This document shows, piece after piece, positions 34,150 through 43,459 of a DNA stretch of 64,000 nt. Position numbers and translations under genes: made by a program. The DNA comes from Rhizobium sp. JAB6 (GTDB lineage: Bacteria; Pseudomonadota; Alphaproteobacteria; Rhizobiales; Rhizobiaceae). A model generated the notes under the pieces. That model did no database searches. It saw nothing but the letters and a program-made list of their open reading frames with translations, and had not been told where the DNA came from. Positions within the stretch are counted from its first letter, which is position 1. Each line of letters starts with the position of its first letter. The stretch is from NCBI RefSeq assembly GCF_003024605.1, contig NZ_PYJQ01000005.1, forward strand, positions 496,001-560,000. The letters are read 5' to 3'.

Positions 34150-35988
34150 ATGCCAGCTTATCGTTCCAGAACCACCACCCACGGCCGCAACATGGCCGGC
34201 GCGCGCGGCCTTTGGCGCGCGACGGGTATGAAGGACAGCGATTTCGGCAAGCCAATCATTGCGGTGGTCAATTCCTTCACCCAGTTCGTGCCCGGTCACG
34301 TCCACCTCAAGGATCTCGGCCAGCTGGTCGCGCGGGAAATCGAGGCGGCCGGCGGTGTTGCCAAGGAGTTTAACACCATCGCCGTCGATGACGGCATCGC
34401 CATGGGCCATGACGGCATGCTCTATTCGCTGCCGTCGCGCGAGCTGATCGCCGACAGCGTCGAATATATGGTCAATGCCCATTGCGCCGACGCCATGGTC
34501 TGCATCTCCAACTGCGACAAGATCACTCCCGGCATGCTCATGGCCGCGCTGCGCCTGAACATCCCGGCAGTCTTCGTGTCCGGCGGCCCGATGGAGGCCG
34601 GCAAGGTCGTGCTGCATGGCAAGAAGCATGCGCTCGATCTGGTCGATGCCATGGTTGCCGCCGCCGACGACAAGATCAGCGATGAAGACGTCCAGGTCAT
34701 CGAGCGCTCGGCCTGTCCGACTTGCGGCTCATGCTCGGGCATGTTCACCGCCAATTCCATGAATTGCCTGACCGAAGCTCTCGGCCTGTCGCTGCCGGGC
34801 AACGGCTCGACGCTCGCGACCCACGCCGACCGCAAGCGCCTCTTCGTCGAAGCCGGTCATCTGATCGTCGATCTCGCCCGCCGTTATTACGAGCAGGAGG
34901 ATTCCTCCATCCTGCCGCGTTCGGTCGCTTCCAAGCAGGCGTTCGAGAATGCCATGGCGCTCGACATCGCCATGGGCGGCTCGACCAACACGGTTCTGCA
35001 CATCCTGGCAGCCGCGCATGAAGGCGAAGTCGATTTCACCATGGCCGACATCGACGCGCTGTCGCGCCGCGTGCCGTGCCTCTCTAAGGTCGCGCCGGCC
35101 AAGAGCGACGTACACATGGAAGACGTACACCGCGCCGGCGGCATCATGTCGATCCTCGGCGAGCTCGACAAGGGCGGTCTCATCAACCGCGATTGCCCGA
35201 CCGTGCATTCCGAAACCATCGGCGACGCCATCGACCGCTGGGACATCACCCGCACCAACAGCGAAAGCGTGCGCGAATTCTTCCGCGCGGCTCCGGGCGG
35301 CATTCCGACCCAGGTTGCCTTCAGCCAGAATGCCCGCTGGGAAGAACTCGATACCGACCGCGAAAACGGCGTCATCCGCTCCGTCGAGCATCCCTTCTCC
35401 AAGGATGGCGGCCTTGCCGTCCTCAAGGGCAATCTGGCGCTCGATGGCTGCATCGTGAAAACGGCCGGCGTAGATGAATCGATCCTGAAATTCTCCGGCC
35501 CGGCAAGGGTCTTTGAAAGCCAGGACGCATCCGTCAAGGCGATCCTCAGCAACGAGATCAAGGCCGGCGACGTCGTCGTCATCCGCTACGAAGGCCCGAA
35601 GGGCGGCCCGGGCATGCAGGAAATGCTGTATCCGACGAGCTATCTGAAGTCGAAGGGCCTCGGCAAGGCCTGCGCGCTGATCACCGACGGCCGCTTCTCC
35701 GGCGGCACCTCGGGCCTGTCGATCGGTCACGTTTCTCCGGAAGCAGCCAATGGCGGTACGATCGGCCTGGTGCGCGAAGGCGACATGATCGACATCGACA
35801 TTCCGAACCGCACCATCAGCCTACGCGTCGATGACAAGGAGCTTGCCGCTCGCCGCGAAGCCCAGAACGTTAGGGGTTGGCATCCGGCCGAAGTGCGCAA
35901 GCGCAACGTCACTACGGCCTTGAAGGCCTATGCCGCTTTTGCGACCAGTGCGGACCGCGGTGCCGTTCGCGATCTGGGTGGAAAATAA
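34150..35988 (+). CDS. ilvD: Dihydroxy-acid dehydratase
   Basis: Iron-sulfur dehydratase of the isoleucine/valine pathway, 612 aa, closely following the E. coli layout. The ATG at 34150 after AGGAAG gives [20 protein letters not shown]; an upstream extension from 34072 is rejected. Cluster cysteines: Cys118/Cys122 in [12 protein letters not shown], and [18 protein letters not shown] near residue 190. The C-terminal [19 protein letters not shown] block is intact. Confidence 0.98.
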   Translation: MPAYRSRTTTHGRNMAGARGLWRATGMKDSDFGKPIIAVVNSFTQFVPGHVHLKDLGQLVAREIEAAGGVAKEFNTIAVDDGIAMGHDGMLYSLPSRELIADSVEYMVNAHCADAMVCISNCDKITPGMLMAALRLNIPAVFVSGGPMEAGKVVLHGKKHALDLVDAMVAAADDKISDEDVQVIERSACPTCGSCSGMFTANSMNCLTEALGLSLPGNGSTLATHADRKRLFVEAGHLIVDLARRYYEQEDSSILPRSVASKQAFENAMALDIAMGGSTNTVLHILAAAHEGEVDFTMADIDALSRRVPCLSKVAPAKSDVHMEDVHRAGGIMSILGELDKGGLINRDCPTVHSETIGDAIDRWDITRTNSESVREFFRAAPGGIPTQVAFSQNARWEELDTDRENGVIRSVEHPFSKDGGLAVLKGNLALDGCIVKTAGVDESILKFSGPARVFESQDASVKAILSNEIKAGDVVVIRYEGPKGGPGMQEMLYPTSYLKSKGLGKACALITDGRFSGGTSGLSIGHVSPEAANGGTIGLVREGDMIDIDIPNRTISLRVDDKELAARREAQNVRGWHPAEVRKRNVTTALKAYAAFATSADRGAVRDLGGK

Positions 35989-36038
35989 CAAGCCCCTTCG
36001 CCCGTCCTGAGTTCATCGAAGCGCGGGGAGAAGCTGTG

Positions 36039-36073
36039 AGCCGTATCTCGCCCTTGGCGGGCGAGATACGGCT
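36039..36073. terminator. Long bidirectional hairpin between ilvD and lprI-like gene
   Basis: AGCCGTATCTCGCCC pairs perfectly with GGGCGAGATACGGCT (15 bp, loop TTGGC). Followed by TTCGC on + and by CACAGC on -, so the U-tract is poor. Its place between convergent genes suggests termination in both directions. Confidence 0.7.
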
Positions 36074-36092
36074 TTCGCATTCGCGGCACTTC

Positions 36093-36440
36093 TTACAGCG
36101 GCCGATTGATCTGCTTGTAGGCGTCGTTCAGCTCTTTTTGCCGCTCCTGATAGGATGAGGTCAGGCACGCAACATCGGCGCCGCAGGCCTGCCGCTTCTT
36201 CAGCCATTCGGTCTGCTGGTCCTGCATCGTGCCGCGCGCACCCATGGCGAGAAGCCCGGAAAGCAGGTCGAAGGTTGTCACCATCCTCACGTCGGCATCG
36301 TTGAGAGCCCGCACATCGCAGATCGTTTTCTCGTCCGGCTTCAGGTTCTGTGCCTCGCAATCGAAGCTGGCGGCGTGCGAGGCACCGGCCATTCCTAGCG
36401 AGACGAGGAAAGTGGCGGCGGCAAGATGGATCGATCGCAT
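36093..36440 (-). CDS. LprI-like secreted protein (lysozyme-inhibitor family)
   Basis: 115 aa. The start at 36440 follows AGGGAG and gives a signal peptide of about 23 residues (MRSIHLAAATFLVSLGMAGASHA). The mature part has paired cysteines (FDCEAQ..TICDVRA, QACGADVACLTSSYQERQKELNDAY), the LprI N-terminal pattern. Likely periplasmic. The inhibitor function is taken from a few relatives and is uncertain here. Confidence 0.8.
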   Translation of the reverse strand: MRSIHLAAATFLVSLGMAGASHAASFDCEAQNLKPDEKTICDVRALNDADVRMVTTFDLLSGLLAMGARGTMQDQQTEWLKKRQACGADVACLTSSYQERQKELNDAYKQINRPL

Positions 36441-36562
36441 ATGTGGCTCCCTTTGACGATTCCAAACGCGAAATGCATCACAGCATGTTTTTGTTCGGCG
36501 AGCCTGTTTTTTATCGCCGCCAACTTCCATTTATACTTCATGGTTCCGCCCTCTTTTCTTTC

Positions 36563-36577
36563 TAGCGTCGGACGCTA
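36563..36577. promoter_or_regulatory. Palindrome upstream of the DegP-like protease
   Basis: TAGCGTCGGACGCTA is a perfect 6-3-6 palindrome, 38 bp before the protease ATG. Position fits an operator or the base of a leader hairpin. No regulator can be named. Confidence 0.4.
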
Positions 36578-36614
36578 CAACGTTGTTTAAAGAGCATTAA
36601 AAAGGGAAATTTCC

Positions 36615-38018
36615 ATGCATGTCCTCCTGGAGCGCGCTGCCGTTTCGATGATTGCCCTCGTCATGGCGATGTCGCTTTCCGCTGAGGCTCAAACGGCGAA
36701 GACGCTGCCGCAGAGCCAGACGCAGATGCAGCTTTCCTTCGCGCCGCTGGTCAAGCAGACGGCCGGCGCCGTGGTGAACGTCTATGCCGAGCGTGTGGTT
36801 CAGCGTCAGTCCCCCTTTGCCGGCGATCCCTTCTTCGAGCAGTTTTTCGGCCAGCGCATGCCGAATCGTACCGAGAAGCAATCGTCGCTGGGCTCAGGCG
36901 TCATCGTGGAGGCGAATGGCACCGTCATCACCAACAACCACGTCGTTGACGGCGCTGACGACATCAAGATCGCGCTCTCGGACGGCCGCGAGTTCCCCTG
37001 CAAGGTGGTTTTGAAGGACGATCGCGTCGATCTCGCCGTCCTCAAGATCCAGTCGAAGAGCGAGACTTTCCCGGTTCTGCCGCTCGGCAATTCCGACGGC
37101 ATCGAAGTCGGCGATCTCGTGCTCGCGATCGGCAATCCCTTCGGCGTCGGCCAGACGGTGACGAGCGGTATCGTCTCGGCGCTTGCCCGCAATCAGGTGA
37201 AGAACGAGGTCGGCTTCTTCATTCAGACCGATGCTTCGATCAATCCGGGCAATTCCGGGGGCGCGCTCGTCAACATGGCCGGCGAGCTGATCGGATTGAA
37301 TACGGCGATCTTCTCCCAGGGCGGCGGCTCCAACGGTATCGGCTTCGCCATTCCCGCCAATCTGGTCAAGGTCTTCCTCGCCGCCGCCGACCGCGGCGAC
37401 AAGGCGTTCGAGCGCCCCTATATCGGCGCTACTTTCGAGCCGGTGACATCGGATGTCGCCGAAGCGCTCGGGCTGGACAAGGTTCGCGGCGCGCTGGTGA
37501 CCAAGGTCGTCGATGGCGGCCCAGCAGCCAAGGCCGGCCTGAAGCCCGGCGAAGTGATCACTGCGCTGAACAATATCTCGATCGAGCATCCGGATGCGCT
37601 CGGATATCGTCTGACGACGGCCGGTCTTGGCGCGACCGTCTCATTGACTGTTCTCGATAACGGCAAGGAGCATCAGGCCACGATGACACTTGCCGCAGCG
37701 CCCGAATCCACGCCGCGCGACGAGCGGGTGATCGAAGGCAACAATCCCTTCTCCGGCGCGACCGTTGCCAATCTCTCGCCGCGCGTTGCCGACGATCTGC
37801 ATATGCCGCCGGATTCCACAGGCGTGGTCATCGAAAGCTTGAAACCGAATTCGCCGGCCGACCGGCTTGGATTTGCCGCTCGTGATATCGTCATTTCCAT
37901 CAACGGGGTGGCGATCAACACGACGGAAATCCTTCAGAAGGCCGTTGCCTCCAATCCTAGCTTCTGGCGCGTCGAGATCGAGCGTGACGGCCAGCGTATC
38001 AGGCAATTCTTCCGATGA
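36615..38018 (+). CDS. Do/DegQ-family periplasmic serine protease
   Basis: 467 aa. Signal peptide about residues 1-25. Trypsin-like triad: His109 (TNNHVV), Asp139 (DRVDLAVL) and Ser214 (NPGNSGGAL). Two PDZ domains follow, about 275-370 and 385-467. The loop before the protease core, QSPFAGDPFFEQFFGQ, is typical of DegP relatives. It degrades or refolds damaged envelope proteins. The stop overlaps rarA (ATGA). Whether it is DegP or DegQ cannot be decided. Confidence 0.95.
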   Translation: MHVLLERAAVSMIALVMAMSLSAEAQTAKTLPQSQTQMQLSFAPLVKQTAGAVVNVYAERVVQRQSPFAGDPFFEQFFGQRMPNRTEKQSSLGSGVIVEANGTVITNNHVVDGADDIKIALSDGREFPCKVVLKDDRVDLAVLKIQSKSETFPVLPLGNSDGIEVGDLVLAIGNPFGVGQTVTSGIVSALARNQVKNEVGFFIQTDASINPGNSGGALVNMAGELIGLNTAIFSQGGGSNGIGFAIPANLVKVFLAAADRGDKAFERPYIGATFEPVTSDVAEALGLDKVRGALVTKVVDGGPAAKAGLKPGEVITALNNISIEHPDALGYRLTTAGLGATVSLTVLDNGKEHQATMTLAAAPESTPRDERVIEGNNPFSGATVANLSPRVADDLHMPPDSTGVVIESLKPNSPADRLGFAARDIVISINGVAINTTEILQKAVASNPSFWRVEIERDGQRIRQFFR

Positions 38019-39331
38019 GCGATGATCTGTTTGCACCGCGGGTACCGGAAGAGGTCGCCAACAAGCGGCCTCTGGCCGATCGCCTGCGGCCGCAAACATT
38101 GGCCGAAGTCACCGGCCAGGAACATCTGACCGGCGAGGACGGCGTGCTGCGCCGGATGATCGAGGCGGGTTCGCTGGGATCGATGATCTTCTGGGGACCG
38201 CCCGGAACCGGCAAGACGACGGTAGCAAGGCTGCTTTCGGGCGAGGCGGGTCTCGCCTTCGAGCAGATTTCCGCGATCTTCTCCGGCGTCGCCGATCTGA
38301 AGAAGGTGTTCGAGGCGGCAAGGCTGCGCCGCATGGATGGCCGCCAGACCCTGCTGTTCGTCGACGAGATCCATCGCTTCAATCGCGCCCAGCAGGATAG
38401 CTTCCTGCCTGTCATGGAAGACGGCACCGTCATTCTGGTTGGCGCAACCACGGAAAATCCATCCTTCGAGCTCAACGCCGCTCTTCTTTCCCGCGCGCGT
38501 GTCCTGACGTTCCGCTCGCATGACGAGGAAAGCCTGGAAGAGCTGCTGCGGCGGGCCGAAACGGTGGAAGGCAAACCGCTGCCGCTGACGGAGGATGCCC
38601 GAGCCAGCCTGATCCGCATGGCCGATGGCGATGGCCGCTCGGTACTGACGCTGGCGGAAGAAGTCTGGCGAGCCGCACGCAAGGACGAGCTTTTCGATCC
38701 CGATATGCTGGTCAAGATCGTCCAGCGACGCGCCCCGGTCTATGACAAGGCGCAGGATGGCCATTACAATCTGATTTCGGCCCTGCATAAGTCGGTTCGC
38801 GGCTCCGACCCGGATGCTGCGCTCTATTATCTCGCCCGTATGTTCGATGCCGGCGAAGATCCGCTCTATCTCGGACGTCGGCTGGTGCGCATGGCGGTGG
38901 AGGATATCGGGCTTGCCGATCCGCAGGCTCTCGTCATCTGCAATGCCGCCAAGGACGCCTATGATTATCTGGGCTCGCCGGAAGGGGAATTGGCGCTGGC
39001 GCAGGCCTGCGTCTATCTCGCGACCGCACCGAAATCGAATGCCGTCTATACGGCTTTCAAGGCCGCGACCCAGGCCGCCAAACAGAACGGTTCGCTGCTG
39101 CCGCCGAAGCACATCCTCAATGCGCCGACGAAACTGATGCGCACCGAAGGCTATGGTGACGGCTATCGCTACGATCACGACGAGCCGGACGCCTTTTCGG
39201 GCCAGAATTACTTCCCGGAAAAGATGGGCCGCCAGACCTTCTACGATCCGCCGGAGCGTGGGTTCGAGCGGGAGATCCGCAAGCGGCTGGATTGGTGGGC
39301 GAAGCTGCGCAAGGAGCGCGGCGAACGCTAG
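38015..39331 (+). CDS. rarA: Replication-associated recombination protein A (MgsA/RarA)
   Basis: 438 aa AAA+ ATPase of the clamp-loader-like RarA family. Walker A GPPGTGKTT is near residue 60; Walker B LLFVDEIHRFNRAQQD follows, and GATTENPSFELNAALLSRARV is the sensor/arginine-finger block. The C-terminal oligomerisation domain (YLPxxMGRQTFYDPPERGFE-type) is present. It acts at stalled forks. Coupling to a protease gene by ATGA is common in alphaproteobacteria. Confidence 0.97.
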   Translation: MSDDLFAPRVPEEVANKRPLADRLRPQTLAEVTGQEHLTGEDGVLRRMIEAGSLGSMIFWGPPGTGKTTVARLLSGEAGLAFEQISAIFSGVADLKKVFEAARLRRMDGRQTLLFVDEIHRFNRAQQDSFLPVMEDGTVILVGATTENPSFELNAALLSRARVLTFRSHDEESLEELLRRAETVEGKPLPLTEDARASLIRMADGDGRSVLTLAEEVWRAARKDELFDPDMLVKIVQRRAPVYDKAQDGHYNLISALHKSVRGSDPDAALYYLARMFDAGEDPLYLGRRLVRMAVEDIGLADPQALVICNAAKDAYDYLGSPEGELALAQACVYLATAPKSNAVYTAFKAATQAAKQNGSLLPPKHILNAPTKLMRTEGYGDGYRYDHDEPDAFSGQNYFPEKMGRQTFYDPPERGFEREIRKRLDWWAKLRKERGER

Positions 39332-39340
39332 GATCCGGTA

Positions 39341-39673
39341 TCACCGCCCAGCGGCGGTTTCCTGCAGAGCCTTCTGCATTCGCGGAACAGTTGCATTGTC
39401 GACGATTTTCACGCTCGACTCAGCTAGTCCGTTATGGCCTTCCATATCGACGACGAGATGCCAGTGGCCCGATTCGGGAATAGTGAGCCGGATCGGCGAT
39501 TTCTTGGCGACACCGCCAAGAAATTGATGCTTTAGGGTTTCCGTGAAGCGCTGGAAGTTCGAACTGTTCATCAGCCTGACATTGGCGACGGCTGAAAGTG
39601 TAATTTCGATCACCGTTCCGGCGCGCTGTTCCTTAAGATCGTAGTGGCTGTAGCGGAAGGCAGGCTTCGACAT
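39341..39673 (-). CDS. DUF1883 domain-containing protein
   Basis: 110 aa. Compact beta-rich protein beginning MSKPAFRYSHYDLKEQRAGTV. IPESGHWHLVVDMEGHNGLAESSVKIV is the DUF1883 signature. No signal peptide. Function unknown. It converges with rarA, 9 bp away. The following 210 bp (39674-39883) hold no feature I can support. Confidence 0.85.
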   Translation of the reverse strand: MSKPAFRYSHYDLKEQRAGTVIEITLSAVANVRLMNSSNFQRFTETLKHQFLGGVAKKSPIRLTIPESGHWHLVVDMEGHNGLAESSVKIVDNATVPRMQKALQETAAGR

Positions 39674-39883
39674 GGCTTTCTGCTCTTTGGATATCTGGCC
39701 GAAAGCTTACCTGAGGACGGTTAAGGAAGCGTTCGGCGAGATACTGCCGAAGGCCGGCCAAGAGCAAATTCAGTGCAGGTTTGACGGGGCGGGGCAAAGC
39801 GCCCAGCACCGATTTCCTTCGGTAGCAGGCTGGTGAACCGCTGCCGGAGGGTCGAAAATCCGCTTGAGATCGCCGTAGCCGTC

Positions 39884-40900
39884 CTAGCCGATCGCCTGCT
39901 GGTTCTTGCGGTCGAGTTGCGTCACCAGCGCCAGAATGGTCGCCGAGACCGGCGTCGGTACGTTGATGAGCTTCCCGAGTGAGACGATGACGCCGACCAG
40001 GGGCGTTATTTCCAGTGCCTTACCGGCAAGCAGATCCTGCAGCATCGAGGTCCGCACGGGTCCAATCTGCCGGGAACGCTCAAGACGCTCCTCAATCGAC
40101 ATGGTGATTTGCGATCCCAATGCTTCGGCGACCGCTTTCACCTCGCTCATCACCTGGCCGACCATGGCGGCCAGCGCCGGGTCCTCCATGATATCGGACA
40201 TCAATCCGCGCGTCAGCGCACTGATCGGATTGAAGGCTGCATTGCCCATCAGCTTGTTCCAGATATCGTCACGGATGCGCGGGGAAATGGAGACGTTGAT
40301 GTCAGCTTGCTGCAATAGCGCCGCAATAGCTTCGATATCGGCCGTCGTTTCGCCGGAAGGCTCGCCAAGGATAAAGCGCCCGCTATTGCTGAGCCTGATC
40401 TCGCCGGGTGCAACGACCTCCGCGCTCTGATAGGCGACACAGCCGATGACGCGTTCCGGTCCGATCAGGCGCCAGAGATCACCGTTCGGATCAAGTTCTT
40501 CTATCTGGCGTTCCGCGTACCCGCTTTGACGATCCCGGTGAAAATACCACCATGGGACGCCGTTGAGGATCATGACGACGCGCGTGCCGGAATGCAGCAG
40601 TTTCGCAATGCCTGGAGCAGCTGCGCCAAGCTGATGACCTTTCAGGCCGGTGATTATGAGATCCTGCGGTGGCAGCTCGCCTGCATCGGAAGTTGCCGTC
40701 ATCTGCGTAACGAGGGGGCTCTCCGTATCCGCTTCCCATAGGCTTATGCCGCCAGCGCGAATGGCCTCCAGATGGGCTCCACGTGCCACGACGGAAATCT
40801 TGGTCTGGCTCTCGTCGGAGGAGGCGAGCTTGGCCGCGATTGCGCCGCCGAGGGCGCCGGCGCCACAGACACAGATGTTCTTGAAGCGGAAGGGTGTCAT
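39884..40900 (-). CDS. Ketopantoate reductase family oxidoreductase (PanE/ApbA-like)
   Basis: 338 aa. The start at 40900 follows GGAG at 9 nt and gives MTPFRFKNICVCGAGALGG; the ATG nine codons earlier has its Shine-Dalgarno only one base away. Nucleotide-binding GAGALGG is at about residues 12-18, the catalytic-lysine region is TGLKGHQLG, and NKLMGNAAFNPISALTRG lies in the C-terminal helical domain. Could be true ketopantoate reductase or a paralogue acting on another 2-oxo acid. Confidence 0.9.
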   Translation of the reverse strand: MTPFRFKNICVCGAGALGGAIAAKLASSDESQTKISVVARGAHLEAIRAGGISLWEADTESPLVTQMTATSDAGELPPQDLIITGLKGHQLGAAAPGIAKLLHSGTRVVMILNGVPWWYFHRDRQSGYAERQIEELDPNGDLWRLIGPERVIGCVAYQSAEVVAPGEIRLSNSGRFILGEPSGETTADIEAIAALLQQADINVSISPRIRDDIWNKLMGNAAFNPISALTRGLMSDIMEDPALAAMVGQVMSEVKAVAEALGSQITMSIEERLERSRQIGPVRTSMLQDLLAGKALEITPLVGVIVSLGKLINVPTPVSATILALVTQLDRKNQQAIG

Positions 40901-41214
40901 GACTTGATGCTCCGAAGGAAGCCGCATACTCCGCCAAGATATGGCGGGATCATAATTTGGCGAGTGGTTTATCAGATTGCCGGCAATTGGAATCGAAAAA
41001 TCACCGGGCTTTTCGGCGCACTGCAGGTCTCTCGCAATCTCACCATGATTGTGCGGCTTGAATAACAGGCTTTTTCGTTCGGCACGGGCTTGGGCTAGTC
41101 TTTACCACAATCGCATCCTAACCTCTGCCACATTGCTCTGGACCGTGGACAACCGGTGCGATATCGATTTCTCAATTGTCCTTTCTAAGTTGATGAATTC
41201 GCCGGGGAAGATCG
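40901..41214. other. Divergent region upstream of the four-gene envelope operon
   Basis: 314 bp between the PanE-like gene and gene A. No gene, repeat or attachment site seen. Base composition is somewhat lower in G/C than the coding parts near 41040-41180. The promoter of the operon must lie here; CTTGGG near 41090 is a weak -35 candidate without a convincing -10. Confidence 0.35.
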
Positions 41215-42663
41215 TTGCGTTTCGAAGCCCTCAACCGTCTCTGGGATAGCGTTCGGGAGACCAGCCATGATTTCCGTGCCTCGACGGATGTTTTTCCCGT
41301 CGTCGATATCGAAAAGCTGACCGCGACCCTGGACCTGAAGGAAAAGGGTGCCGCTGCCGGGCGTCAGAACCGGCCGCCGCCGGATGCGCAGTCGCATGAC
41401 GAGACGGAACAGCGCATCGTCGCCTGGGTCGAGGCGGAGAAGAAAAGCTCCTATCAGATCCTCGAAGACCAGTTCCAGACCTTCGACAGCCGCCTGCGCA
41501 ATCTTGATTTCGAAGGCCAGTTCGGCCTGATCCGCCAGGCAAACGCTTCAAGCGTCTCGGATTTCAAGGCCGAAGTAGCAAGCGGCGTCGACGAGCTGCA
41601 TGGCCTGCGCCGCAAGCTGAAAACCGCCGAGGACGAGATGGTGGATTTCAAGGCCAGGCACAAGCTGCAGCGAGCCGCCAAGGTTTCCAGCAGGGCCGCC
41701 TGGGGCTTCAAGGTCTCGCTGATCGTCTTCCTCGTGCTCATCGAAATGGTGATGAACGGCAGTTTTCTCGCCAAGGGCAGCGAGCAGGGCATCGTTGGGG
41801 GCGTGACGGAGGCGGCCGCTTTCGCCTTCCTGAACATCGGCACGGCGCTGATGTTTTCCTTCTTTTGTGTGCGGTTCCTGGTGCACCGGTCCTTTGCGCT
41901 GAAGCTGCTCGGTCTTCTTGGGCTTGTCGCCTATGTCGCCGTGGCTTTGGGCATCAACATCGCGCTGGCGCATTATCGCGAGGTCTCCGCAACGATCTTG
42001 AGCGGGGCGGGTGCCGAGGTGATCCAGCGCCTGAAGGCGGCGCCGCTCGGGCTGCAGGAGCTGAATTCCTGGATGCTCTTTGCCATCGGCCTGATGTTCT
42101 CGCTCGTCGCCTTCATCGACGGCTGCTATCTGACCGATCCCTATCCCGGCTTTGCCGGCGTGCAGAAGCGTCTCGATGCGGCGCGAGACAATTATATCGA
42201 TCGCAAGCTCGATCTCATCGAGGACCTGCGCGAGATCCGCGACGAGCACAACGGCAAGATCGAGGAGATCATCCGCGACCTCTCGCTGCGCCGGCAGGAA
42301 ACGGCTGCCATCATCGCCCATCGTGCGAGGACCGCAGGCCTTTTTGCCGAACACCAGAACCATCTCGAGCGTGCTGCCAACGTGCTGCTCACCTCCTATC
42401 GCGACGCCAACCGGGCGGTGCGCACCGAGCCGGAGCCATCCTACTTCCAGACCGCTTACAAGATGGAGCGACTGACGCCTGTCATCCGCATCGAAGAGGA
42501 ATGGGACGATAAGGTGCTCGGCGCGCGCATCCAGAGCGCCCAGGCGGAATTATCGGAGCAGATCAAGCGGATCGGCGACGAATTCGAGCGAGCCATCGAG
42601 AAATATCATCAGCTCGATAATCTTTTCCCGGAGAGCATCCTTGGCGCGACGCAAGCGGCGTAG
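41215..42663 (+). CDS. Operon gene A: 4-TM membrane protein with flanking coiled coils
   Basis: 482 aa, no family recognised. Residues about 64-158 are charged and helical. Four membrane helices follow at about 161-186, 195-222, 226-253 and 284-305, and residues 312-470 form a second long charged helical region (KRLDAARDNYIDRKLDLIEDLREIR). The start appears to be TTG after GGGGAAG; no in-frame ATG fits. It overlaps gene B by 23 bases. Layout (helical arm, membrane bundle, helical arm) suggests a scaffold for genes C and D. Role inferred from context only. Confidence 0.8.
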   Translation: MRFEALNRLWDSVRETSHDFRASTDVFPVVDIEKLTATLDLKEKGAAAGRQNRPPPDAQSHDETEQRIVAWVEAEKKSSYQILEDQFQTFDSRLRNLDFEGQFGLIRQANASSVSDFKAEVASGVDELHGLRRKLKTAEDEMVDFKARHKLQRAAKVSSRAAWGFKVSLIVFLVLIEMVMNGSFLAKGSEQGIVGGVTEAAAFAFLNIGTALMFSFFCVRFLVHRSFALKLLGLLGLVAYVAVALGINIALAHYREVSATILSGAGAEVIQRLKAAPLGLQELNSWMLFAIGLMFSLVAFIDGCYLTDPYPGFAGVQKRLDAARDNYIDRKLDLIEDLREIRDEHNGKIEEIIRDLSLRRQETAAIIAHRARTAGLFAEHQNHLERAANVLLTSYRDANRAVRTEPEPSYFQTAYKMERLTPVIRIEEEWDDKVLGARIQSAQAELSEQIKRIGDEFERAIEKYHQLDNLFPESILGATQAA

Positions 42664-43459
42664 TCGGCGCGGCGGGTCCGCCGGTCTCATCATCGCAACG
42701 GTTTGTCTCGCCGTCCTGTCTCTCGGGATCGTCGGCGCCTATGGCTGGCTGCGCTACAAGGCGAGCGGAAACGTCGCCGTCGACCAGGCGTCGCTCTGCC
42801 CGATGGATGGCCCGAAGGCGGAAACGGCTATCCTCCTCGATGTCACCGATCCGATATCAGACACGACAGCGCTCGATCTGCGCAACCAGTTCCAGAAGAT
42901 CGTCGCGGACGTGCCGATCGGCGGCGCGATCGACATCTATGCGCTCACCGAGAAGGAGGGCGAACTGATCCAGACCTTCCACGGCTGCAATCCGGGAAGC
43001 GGCGCAAACGTCGACGAATGGACCAGCAATCCGCGCCTGGCGCAGGCGCGGTGGGAGAAGGGCTTCCAGAAGCCGATTGCCGATATCGCCGGCAAGCTGA
43101 CCGAAGGCGAATCGGGCAGGCTGTCGCCGATCATGGCCGCCATCCAGAAGATCAATCTGGAAGTCTTTGCCAATGCGCCGGCCGGCATCCCGAAGCGCCT
43201 CTACATCGCCTCCGACATGATCGAGCACACCGCCGCCTTTTCGAACTACCGCGACGGCATTTCCTATCAGAAGTATCAGCACAGCTCCGCAAACGACCGT
43301 TTCCGCACCTCGCTGGATGGTGTCATGGTCAGGATTCTTGCCTTTCAAAGGCCGAACATGAAGTTCAGCATGGAGGATCTGGCGAACTTCTGGGCGCAAT
43401 GGATCAAGAACAACAAAGGTGATTTCGACGGCTTCGTGCGGTTGGAGGGGATACGCTGA
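42641..43459 (+). CDS. Operon gene B: membrane-anchored periplasmic protein with vWA-like core
   Basis: 272 aa. Very basic start (MARRKRRSRRGG), then one membrane helix (about 14-37), so the rest is periplasmic. A Rossmann-like alternation follows: strand AILLDVTDP with Asp67-x-Thr69-Asp70 resembling a degenerate MIDAS, helix, strand AIDIYAL, then SPIMAAIQKIN helix and strand RLYIASDM (Ser191-Asp192). Two cysteines (53 and 116) could pair. It starts with TTG after GGAG inside gene A and shares one base with gene C. The vWA assignment is by eye and uncertain. Confidence 0.78.
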   Translation: MARRKRRSRRGGSAGLIIATVCLAVLSLGIVGAYGWLRYKASGNVAVDQASLCPMDGPKAETAILLDVTDPISDTTALDLRNQFQKIVADVPIGGAIDIYALTEKEGELIQTFHGCNPGSGANVDEWTSNPRLAQARWEKGFQKPIADIAGKLTEGESGRLSPIMAAIQKINLEVFANAPAGIPKRLYIASDMIEHTAAFSNYRDGISYQKYQHSSANDRFRTSLDGVMVRILAFQRPNMKFSMEDLANFWAQWIKNNKGDFDGFVRLEGIR

